Shown piece by piece: positions 1 through 5,350 of a stretch of 7,274 bases of DNA; the stretch's first letter is position 1, and the number at the start of each line of letters is the position of its first letter. The translations under genes and the position numbers were made by a program. The DNA comes from JAABRU01 sp964505535 (GTDB lineage: Bacteria; Desulfobacterota; Desulfobacteria; Desulfobacterales; Desulfococcaceae). The stretch spans positions 1 to 7,274 of the forward strand of contig CAZDIU010000270.1 of NCBI GenBank assembly GCA_964505535.1, in the 5' to 3' direction. The notes beneath the pieces were generated by a model, which worked only from the letters and a program-made list of their open reading frames with translations, was not told the DNA's origin and searched no databases.

Positions 1-11
1 TTCGGATCTGT

Positions 12-36
12 GGGGAGTGGGGAGTGGGGGGTGGGG
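12..36 (+). other. Candidate G-quadruplex at the left end of the heptamer array
   Basis: Four G-runs of at least four bases (12-15, 19-22, 26-31, 33-36) are separated by loops of 3, 3 and 1 bases (AGT, AGT, T). This satisfies the usual G-quadruplex pattern with enough guanines for four tetrads on the + strand. It arises because the GGGGAGT variant is repeated at this end. Whether it folds in the cell is not shown by sequence. Confidence 0.55.
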
Positions 37-149
37 AGTGATGAGTGGAGAGTGATGGGTGATGAGTGGAGAGTGATGGGTGGGGAGTGATGGGTGATGA
101 GTGATGAGTGGAGAGTGATGGATGATGAGTAAAGGGGGGAGTGATGGGT
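12..149 (+). repeat. Tandem heptamer array, consensus GRNGRGT (e.g. GATGAGT)
   Basis: Seventeen consecutive 7-bp units lie in perfect register from 12 to 130, drawn from four main variants (GGGGAGT, GATGAGT, GGAGAGT, GATGGGT) plus single GGGGGGT and GATGGAT. After a 5-bp interruption (AAAGG, 131-135) two more units follow (136-149). The + strand has no cytosine at all from 9 to 180, so the strand bias runs on into the first codons of the gene. The last unit, GATGGGT, contains the ATG start codon at 144. The reverse complement of its main unit forms the array at 517-555, so the two arrays are inverted relative to each other. The structure is read directly from the sequence; its origin as part of a mobile or amplifying unit is an inference. 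Confidence 0.95.
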
Positions 150-524
150 GGGAAGATTGGGAGGTTTGAGGATTTGATTGCATGGCAGAGGGCCAGGGTG
201 TTGACTGCGGAAATATATGCTGTTACACGGCAGGGGGCATTTGCACGGGATTATGGGCTCAGGAATCAAATTTGCAGAGCATCGGTTTCCATTATGTCAA
301 ATATTGCGGAAGGTTTTGAAAGAGGCAGACCCGCAGAGTTTCATCAGTTTCTTTCCATTGCAAAAGGCTCCTGTGCAGAAGTTCGTTCACAGCTTTATAT
401 TGCCTATGATGCCGGGTATCTGAACCGTGAAAAATTTGAAATACTGATTGCAGATGCCGAAGAACTCGCCCGCATCATCGGCGGACTCCGTGCCTCAGCC
501 GAAAAAAGAAAAAACAACTCATAA
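144..524 (+). CDS. Four-helix-bundle protein, 23S rRNA intervening-sequence (S23/IVP) family
   Basis: Encodes 126 residues, the usual length of this family. Recognisable family landmarks are FEDLIAWQRAR near the N-terminus (helix 1), YGLRNQICRASVSIMSNIAEG (about residues 38-58, the most conserved block), then FHQFLSIAKGSCAEVRSQL and AGYL, which fit helices 2 and 3, and a charged C-terminal helix. No enzymatic motif, signal peptide or membrane segment is visible. Relatives are encoded in intervening sequences of 23S rRNA genes, as stand-alone genes, and as the Avd accessory protein of diversity-generating retroelements; the biochemical role of stand-alone members is not established. The ATG at 144 is preferred; a GTG at 141 is in frame, and a purine-rich AGGGGGGA lies just before. 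Start and stop (TAA 522-524) are both formed by the flanking heptamer repeats, and the last two residues are repeat-encoded. The family call is strong; the function is unknown. Confidence 0.9.
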   Translation: MGGKIGRFEDLIAWQRARVLTAEIYAVTRQGAFARDYGLRNQICRASVSIMSNIAEGFERGRPAEFHQFLSIAKGSCAEVRSQLYIAYDAGYLNREKFEILIADAEELARIIGGLRASAEKRKNNS

Positions 525-555
525 CTCATCACTCATAACTCATAACTCATAACTC
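517..555 (+). repeat. Inverted heptamer array ACTCATA/ACTCATC
   Basis: Five consecutive units occupy 517-551 (ACTCATA, ACTCATC, then three ACTCATA), followed by a partial ACTC (552-555). Read on the opposite strand the units are TATGAGT/GATGAGT, the same motif as in the upstream array. The + strand lacks guanine from 509 to 560, mirroring the cytosine-free left array. The stop codon of the four-helix-bundle gene is created by the first unit boundary. A 13-base stretch here (524-536) is perfectly complementary to 97-109, so a transcript could pair the two arrays and loop out the coding region. Confidence 0.93.
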
Positions 556-557
556 TC

Positions 558-564
558 AAAGGAG
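558..564 (+). promoter_or_regulatory. Ribosome binding site of the DUF6079 ATPase gene
   Basis: AAAGGAG lies five bases before the ATG at 570, an almost ideal Shine-Dalgarno arrangement that fixes the start. It begins only two bases after the right heptamer array ends, so the repeat unit abuts but does not disrupt the translation signal. No convincing promoter is visible between the array and the gene, so transcription probably enters from upstream. Confidence 0.85.
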
Positions 565-569
565 ACATT

Positions 570-3500
570 ATGAAATACAAAGACCTGATACAGTTTGATC
601 CCATTGAGACCACCATTCAACTGCGCCATGCAGATGAGAAAAAGGCTGCCGCGCAGCTTGTTTCCACCTATGTGATTTCTGATGAGATGGCGGAAAAAAT
701 TTCTGATATCATCGTTCCCCAAATGGGCTTTGATCACCCGGCTGACAACAAGGGCCTGCTGGTGGTGGGAAATTACGGAACCGGCAAATCCCATCTCATG
801 TCTGTCATATCCGCGATAGCCGGGAATTCAGAAATGCTGCCTCTGCTCAGTCATCAGGGCGTGGCAAAAAAAATGGAGGCAGTTGCAGGAAGGTTCAAAG
901 TCATCCGGACCGAAATCGGATCAACAGAAAATTCCCTGCGGAGCATTCTGACAGATGAACTGAAAAAGCATCTGGAAAAAATGGGCATTTCTTATACCTT
1001 TCCTTCGGTAAAGGAAATCACCAACAACAAGGCAGCGCTGGAAGAGATGATGTCTCTTTTTCATGAAAAGTATCCGGATGCAGGTCTGCTGGTGGTCGCG
1101 GATGAACTTCTGGAGTACCTTCGCACCCGAAATGATCAGGAAATCATTCTGGATCTCAGTTTTCTCCGGGAACTGGGGGAAATCTGCGGGGATCTCAGAT
1201 TCCGCTTCATGGGCGGGGTTCAGGAATCCATTTTTGACAATACCCGTTTTTCCTTTGTGGCAGACAGCATCCGCAGAGTCAAGGATCGTTTTGAGCAGAT
1301 TCTTATAGCGCAAAAGGATGTGCGCTTTGTGGTTTCCAACCGGCTGCTGAAGAAAACAGCGGACCAGCATCAAAGGGTCTGGGGGCATCTGTCCCGTTTT
1401 TCAAAATGCTATGGCCGGATGAATGAAAGAATGGATGAATTTGCCGCGCTTTTTCCTGTGCATCCGGAATATATACAGATATTTCAGCAAATACGGGTCG
1501 CGGAAAAACGGGAAGTGCTCAAAACCTTTTCCCTTGCCATGCGGCAGCGGCTGGAAAAAGATGTGCCGGAAAATGAACCCGGCATTATAACCTATGACAC
1601 TTACTGGAACAGTCTGCGGGAAGACGCGTCTTTCCGATCCATACCCGATATTCGAGCGGTCATTGACTGCAGTCAGGTGCTGGAATCCCGCATTGAACAG
1701 GCCTTTACCCGTCCCATATTCAAACCCCTGGCTCTTAGGATTATTCATGCCCTTTCTGTGCACCGCCTTAGCACAGGGGATATTTATGCCCCTCTGGGTG
1801 TCACCACAGTGGAACTGCGGGACGGTCTTTGTCTTTATGTGCCTGGCATTGAGGATATGGGCGATGATCCCGCGGACAATCTGCTGACCCAGATTGAGGT
1901 GGTGCTGAGGGAAATTCTGAAAACCGTCAACGGACAGTTCATTTCTTACAATCCGGAAAATCATCAGTATTTCATTGATCTGAAAAAAACCGAGGATTTT
2001 GACGCGCTGATTGAAAACCGGGCCCAATCTCTGGATAAGTCCGTACTGGACCGCTATTATTATGAAGTCATCAAACAACTGCTGGAATGCACGGATCATA
2101 CCTTTATTTCCGGTTACAAGATATGGGAGCATGAACTGGAATGGATGGAGAAAAAAGCCCCCAGGCCGGGTTATCTTTTTTTCGGGCTGGCCGGTGAACG
2201 GAACACGGTCTCTCCCCCGCGGGATTTTTATCTGTATTTTGTTCCGCCCCTTGATCCTCCAGCGTTCAGGGATGAAAAAAACGGGGATGAGGTTTTTTTC
2301 TTTCTGCGGGAAGCAGATGAGGAATACAGCATCGCCCTGAAAAAATACGCGGCCTGCCTTGAACTGTCGACCACAGCTTCGGGGCAGACAAAAAAAACCT
2401 ATGAGGACATGTCCCGCGGATTTTTCAACCAGGTTCTGAAATGGTGCAGAGAACATATGGCAACTGCCTTCACTGTCATGCATCAGGGAAGAAACCGCGC
2501 GATTGCGGAATGGATAAAGGGATACAATATAAGAAAACTGACCGGTCTCTCTCCCCATGAAACAGTCAATTTCAGGGATCTGGTCAATACCGCGGCCGCG
2601 ATCTGCCTGTCCGGACATTTTGCGGATCTGGCTCCCAAATATCCCAGGTTTTCCCTTTTGATTACAGGCCGGAGCCGGGCTTTGGCCGCGCAGGATGCAC
2701 TGGCATGGATGGTGGGAAAACAGAAAAGCAAAATGGGAACCGCTGTTCTGGATGCGCTGGAACTGCTGGACGGCGAAAATCTGAAACCGGAAAAATCTCC
2801 CTATGCCTGTTTCATCACAGAGCTTTTTGCCAAAAAGGAGCACGGACATGTGCTTAACCGCAGTGAAATCATCACCGGCACTTACGGCACGGAATACATG
2901 GCTCCGGATTCCTTCCGGCTGGAGCCTGAATGGGTCGCGGTTCTTCTTGCCGCGCTGGTGAATTCCGGAGAGATTGTTCTGGCAATGCCGGGAAAAAAAT
3001 ATGATGCTGCCTCTCTTTCTGAACTGGCAGCGGTTCCGGTGGCCGAACTTGCGGAATTCAAACATATTGAAAAACCCAAAGACTGGAACCTTGCGGCCCT
3101 GCAGAGTCTTCTGGAACTCATGGGACTGTCTCCGGGTTCTGCCCATCTGATTGCACAGGGAAAAAATGAACCTGTGCAGGAACTGCAGAAAAAAATTGCC
3201 AAAACCCTCAGACGTGTGCTCATGGCAGAGCAGCAGATTCACACCGGGATGGTTTTCTGGGGGCAGAATCTGTTCACAGAAGAGGAAAAAAAGCAACTGC
3301 GCACCTGTCTTGGACAGGCCGGAGCCTTTCTGGAAAGCCTTCAGGTCTATTCCACTCCCGGAAAACTCAAGAGTTTCCGCTATGCAAAAGACGAGGTGCT
3401 GGCACAGGGAAAATTTCTGTCTGATTTGAAAAAAGCAGAGTATTTCCAAAGTCTTGTCTCTGACCTGGGGGAAGCCGCAGCCTATGTTTCCACTGCCGCG

Positions 3501-4298
3501 GCCGTGCTGCCGGAGGATCATGAATGGGTGGAACACAGCAGAAAGGTCAGAAGGGAACTCCTTGCAGATATGGCAGATCCGGAAAAACGTGAAAAAGACG
3601 ATTTCCGGAAAAATGCCGCGGAAAAACTCATGGATTTGAAAAAGCGCTATATTTCTGTTTACACTGCCCTTCATGCAAAAGCCAGGCTGGGAATCAGCGA
3701 GGATAAAAGAAAAAAAGCGCTGATGAAAGATGAGCGTCTCCAGACACTGGACAAACTTGCGCATATTGAATTTTTGCCAGGCTCCCGCCTGCAGAATTTC
3801 AGGGATCGCGTTGCGGCTCTGCTTCCCTGTTATCATCTTACGGTTCCGGAACTGAAAAACAGTCCCCAATGTCCCCACTGCGGATACCGGCCCGGTGCCG
3901 AGGTTCAGGGAGCCTCTGCTGTCAGCATTCTGGATTCTCTGGAAGAGGAACTGGAAAAAATGCTTCCGGAATGGACAAAAACCCTGATGCACAATCTTTC
4001 GGATCCGGAGATTCAGGCAAATCTGGCTTTGCTCAAACCCGGAAGCAGAAAAGGAATTGAGGATTTTCTGAAAAAAGGGGAACTGCCGAAAAACATTGCA
4101 AAGGATTTTGTTCCCTCGGTGCGGGAACTGCTTTCAGGTCTGATAAAAATGGAAGTGGACAGCAGCGAACTGAAAAAAGCGCTGCTCTCAGGCGGCTCAC
4201 CCGCAACAGTTGCGGAACTCCATGAGCGCTTTGAAAGATTTGTCCGTGATCTGAGCAAAGGAAAGGACCCGGCAAAGGTGCGGATTGTTCTGGGTTGA
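570..4298 (+). CDS. Large DUF6079-type P-loop ATPase, PglY/BrxC-like (BREX-related phage defence)
   Basis: Encodes 1242 residues. The N-terminal ATPase domain has Walker A GNYGTGKS (residues 67-74), Walker B ending in LLVVADE (D178, E179), and a following FMGGVQES strand (about 212-220) placed like sensor 1. A long, mostly helical body follows without recognisable catalytic motifs. Near the C-terminus lies a small possible metal site: CPHC (C1101, C1104) preceded by C1087 and H1089. Length, motif order and the N-terminal pattern (IQFDPIETTIQL, then ISDEMAEKI) match DUF6079 proteins, the group containing PglY of type 2 BREX and related to BrxC. Those ATPases act with PglX methyltransferase and PglZ to block phage replication; this is family knowledge. 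No such partner lies downstream, so here it may be orphaned, part of a system extending left of the window, or a stand-alone defence gene. No frameshift is seen. The ATPase call is firm; the BREX relationship is likely; the exact subfamily is recalled, not searched. Confidence 0.85.
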   Translation: MKYKDLIQFDPIETTIQLRHADEKKAAAQLVSTYVISDEMAEKISDIIVPQMGFDHPADNKGLLVVGNYGTGKSHLMSVISAIAGNSEMLPLLSHQGVAKKMEAVAGRFKVIRTEIGSTENSLRSILTDELKKHLEKMGISYTFPSVKEITNNKAALEEMMSLFHEKYPDAGLLVVADELLEYLRTRNDQEIILDLSFLRELGEICGDLRFRFMGGVQESIFDNTRFSFVADSIRRVKDRFEQILIAQKDVRFVVSNRLLKKTADQHQRVWGHLSRFSKCYGRMNERMDEFAALFPVHPEYIQIFQQIRVAEKREVLKTFSLAMRQRLEKDVPENEPGIITYDTYWNSLREDASFRSIPDIRAVIDCSQVLESRIEQAFTRPIFKPLALRIIHALSVHRLSTGDIYAPLGVTTVELRDGLCLYVPGIEDMGDDPADNLLTQIEVVLREILKTVNGQFISYNPENHQYFIDLKKTEDFDALIENRAQSLDKSVLDRYYYEVIKQLLECTDHTFISGYKIWEHELEWMEKKAPRPGYLFFGLAGERNTVSPPRDFYLYFVPPLDPPAFRDEKNGDEVFFFLREADEEYSIALKKYAACLELSTTASGQTKKTYEDMSRGFFNQVLKWCREHMATAFTVMHQGRNRAIAEWIKGYNIRKLTGLSPHETVNFRDLVNTAAAICLSGHFADLAPKYPRFSLLITGRSRALAAQDALAWMVGKQKSKMGTAVLDALELLDGENLKPEKSPYACFITELFAKKEHGHVLNRSEIITGTYGTEYMAPDSFRLEPEWVAVLLAALVNSGEIVLAMPGKKYDAASLSELAAVPVAELAEFKHIEKPKDWNLAALQSLLELMGLSPGSAHLIAQGKNEPVQELQKKIAKTLRRVLMAEQQIHTGMVFWGQNLFTEEEKKQLRTCLGQAGAFLESLQVYSTPGKLKSFRYAKDEVLAQGKFLSDLKKAEYFQSLVSDLGEAAAYVSTAAAVLPEDHEWVEHSRKVRRELLADMADPEKREKDDFRKNAAEKLMDLKKRYISVYTALHAKARLGISEDKRKKALMKDERLQTLDKLAHIEFLPGSRLQNFRDRVAALLPCYHLTVPELKNSPQCPHCGYRPGAEVQGASAVSILDSLEEELEKMLPEWTKTLMHNLSDPEIQANLALLKPGSRKGIEDFLKKGELPKNIAKDFVPSVRELLSGLIKMEVDSSELKKALLSGGSPATVAELHERFERFVRDLSKGKDPAKVRIVLG

Positions 4299-4320
4299 GA
4301 TTTGAATTGGGATTTGATAA

Positions 4321-4351
4321 GATTTGACAACTTTTCAAAAGTTGTCAAATC
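4321..4351. repeat. Perfect 31-bp palindrome after the DUF6079 gene
   Basis: Arms of 15 bp (4321-4335, GATTTGACAACTTTT, and 4337-4351) flank a single central C at 4336. It begins 22 bases after the stop codon at 4296-4298. The motif GATTTGA also occurs as direct repeats at 4299-4305 and 4311-4317 leading into the left arm. A transcript would form a strong hairpin that could end or protect the DUF6079 mRNA, but no clean T-tract follows, so it is called a palindromic repeat rather than a classic intrinsic terminator. Confidence 0.85.
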
Positions 4352-4425
4352 TGTCATTCATGTTTTGTCAAAACTGGTATGAAACAAGGCTGTTCAGGCT
4401 TTTTGCGGAGCAGAATTGTTTCAGC

Positions 4426-4451
4426 CACGAACAGACACGAATTTTCACGAA
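4426..4451 (+). repeat. Three CACGAA motifs at exact 10-bp spacing
   Basis: CACGAA occurs at 4426-4431, 4436-4441 and 4446-4451, each start 10 bp from the next, about one helical turn, with a C or A before each core. It lies in the 277-bp spacer between the DUF6079 gene and the antitoxin gene. It could be a remnant of a dispersed repeat or a set of protein-binding sites on one helix face; sequence alone does not decide. Confidence 0.6.
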
Positions 4452-4490
4452 TTGTTGTAAGCAGGCAGCCATAAATTTTCTGTGCATTTG

Positions 4491-4524
4491 AAAAACCGGA
4501 TTTTTTTGGAAAAATCCGGTTTTT
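4491..4524. terminator. Hairpin with 15-bp arms, left bracket of the toxin-antitoxin cassette
   Basis: AAAAACCGGATTTTT (4491-4505) pairs perfectly with 4510-4524 around the loop TTGG. The right arm ends in five T and the left begins with five A, so it could work as an intrinsic terminator in either direction, although the pairing core CCGG is short. The nearest upstream gene ends about 190 bases away. Nearly the same hairpin occurs at 5255-5287, so it is also a repeated element. A shared tail, TTTTAT(A/G)CCTGAAAAT, follows both copies. Confidence 0.6.
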
Positions 4525-4526
4525 AT

Positions 4527-4543
4527 ACCTGAAAATTTTCGGT
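4527..4543. promoter_or_regulatory. Possible operator of the toxin-antitoxin operon
   Basis: A 10-bp perfect palindrome GAAAATTTTC (4531-4540) is extended by ACC (4527-4529) and GGT (4541-4543), with one unpaired T at 4530. It lies about 33 bases before the antitoxin start. Type II antitoxins usually repress their own operon by binding such sites; the role here is inferred from position only, and the site overlaps the tail shared with the second hairpin copy. Confidence 0.3.
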
Positions 4544-4560
4544 TGGATACGTAACAGCAA

Positions 4561-4566
4561 AAGGAG
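4561..4566 (+). promoter_or_regulatory. Ribosome binding site deciding the antitoxin start
   Basis: AAGGAG is nine bases before the ATG at 4576, a normal spacing, but only three bases before the in-frame GTG at 4570. The ATG is therefore taken as the start. Confidence 0.75.
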
Positions 4567-4575
4567 ATTGTGATT

Positions 4576-4830
4576 ATGAATGCGCTCAGAATGATTCAGG
4601 AAGTGGAAAACGGCAGGCTGGCAATAGAATTGCCGGAACCTTTCCGAAAGGGAAGAATTGAAATCATCATTATGCGCTCTGATGAGGCCATGCCATCTGA
4701 AGATATTGAAATCAAAAAAAATTCTGATGAATTTGATCCGGATCGGTTTCGGGGTGTCTGGAAATATCTGAATCTTGATGCAGAAAAGATATGCAGGGAG
4801 ATGAGAGAGGAATGGGATCAAAGGTTTTAA
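4576..4830 (+). CDS. VapB-like antitoxin of a type II toxin-antitoxin pair
   Basis: Encodes 84 residues. The N-terminal part (about 8-33, VENGRLAIELPEPF then RIEIIIM) looks like the small beta-strand DNA-binding or dimerisation unit of AbrB/DUF2281-type antitoxins. A charged linker (about 36-55) follows, then a C-terminal helix with FRGVWKYL and EKICREMREEWDQRF, a form seen in antitoxins that wrap a PIN toxin. Its 3' end overlaps the toxin start by 19 bp, so translation of the two is probably coupled. By family knowledge it should neutralise the toxin by binding its active site and repress the shared promoter. The role rests mainly on the tight pairing with a clear PIN gene; the exact antitoxin family is uncertain. 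Confidence 0.8.
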   Translation: MNALRMIQEVENGRLAIELPEPFRKGRIEIIIMRSDEAMPSEDIEIKKNSDEFDPDRFRGVWKYLNLDAEKICREMREEWDQRF

Positions 4831-5219
4831 TAGATACCAATATTATTGTTTACCATTTTGGCGACAGTATACCGGAGACGGAAATTCCGATAATAAGAGA
4901 TTGGTTTAAATCATCTTTTAATATCTCCATCATAACAAAAATGGAATTTCTCGGATGGTCCGGCTTTGACGATAAGGTATATCAGCAGGCAGAATCTTTT
5001 CTCAGTCATGCCTATGTACTGGGGCTGGATGAAAATATTGCAAACAAAGTAATCCAGCTCAAACGCAGGCATAAATTCAAACTGCCGGATGCCATTATTG
5101 CCGCAACCTGTCTGATTGGCAATTATATGCTGGTTACCCGGAACACAGATGATTTTAAAGGCATAGACGGACTGAATCTTTATAATCCCTTCAGGGAAAA
5201 GATGGATCAGCACATTTGA
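4812..5219 (+). CDS. PIN-domain ribonuclease toxin, VapC-like
   Basis: Encodes 135 residues, typical for VapC toxins, as a single PIN domain. The acidic active-site residues are all present: D8 in VLIDTNIIVY, E45 in ITKMEF, D93 in LPDAIIAAT, and D113/D114 in TRNTDDF. PIN toxins are metal-dependent RNases that usually cut tRNA or rRNA and stop growth when free of antitoxin; the target cannot be read from sequence. The ATG at 4812 is chosen because the protein then starts four residues before the first beta strand. The in-frame ATG at 4791 would add seven residues lying wholly within the antitoxin gene. AGGGAG at 4795-4800 and GAGAGG at 4805-4810 are candidate ribosome binding sites, neither ideally spaced, which fits translational coupling. 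The gene appears intact. Confidence 0.92.
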   Translation: MGSKVLIDTNIIVYHFGDSIPETEIPIIRDWFKSSFNISIITKMEFLGWSGFDDKVYQQAESFLSHAYVLGLDENIANKVIQLKRRHKFKLPDAIIAATCLIGNYMLVTRNTDDFKGIDGLNLYNPFREKMDQHI

Positions 5220-5254
5220 GGAGTAAGTATCCAAGCGAAAGTTTTCAGATATAA

Positions 5255-5287
5255 AAAAACCGGATTTTTTGGAAAAATCCGGTTTTT
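5255..5287. terminator. Hairpin with 15-bp arms, right bracket of the toxin-antitoxin cassette
   Basis: The arms (5255-5269 and 5273-5287) are identical in sequence to those of the hairpin at 4491-4524; only the loop differs (TGG against TTGG). It starts 35 bases after the toxin stop codon and ends with TTTTT, so it fits an intrinsic terminator for the toxin-antitoxin transcript. Competing pairings exist: GGAAAAA (5271-5277) with TTTTTCC (5283-5289), and TTTTT (5283-5287) with AAAAA (5291-5295). Confidence 0.7.
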
Positions 5288-5350
5288 CCGAAAAATTTTA
5301 TGCCTGAAAATCTGCATTTCAGATCAGCGGGGAATGAAGAGAGGTCAGAG

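Noticed and set aside
12..149. CRISPR array
   Set aside because: The 7-bp units are contiguous with no spacers, so this is a simple tandem array.
1401..3992. An 863-codon open frame on the minus strand opposite the large ATPase gene
   Set aside because: It lies entirely inside the well-supported ATPase gene, its product is rich in F, H, Q and R with no recognisable domain, and no ribosome binding site supports it. Codon bias of the sense gene explains the lack of stops.
4570..4575. GTG start for the antitoxin
   Set aside because: It is only three bases after AAGGAG, too close; the ATG at 4576 has normal spacing.
4354..4821. A minus-strand open frame of 155 codons over the spacer and antitoxin gene
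   Set aside because: It crosses a palindromic hairpin and the antitoxin coding sequence in antisense, and its product has no family resemblance.
5300..5350. Upstream in-frame ATG for the ATPase gene
   Set aside because: It would add 17 residues before the conserved first strand, lacks a ribosome binding site, and sits on the tail of the hairpin repeat. The ATG at 5351 has a proper Shine-Dalgarno sequence.
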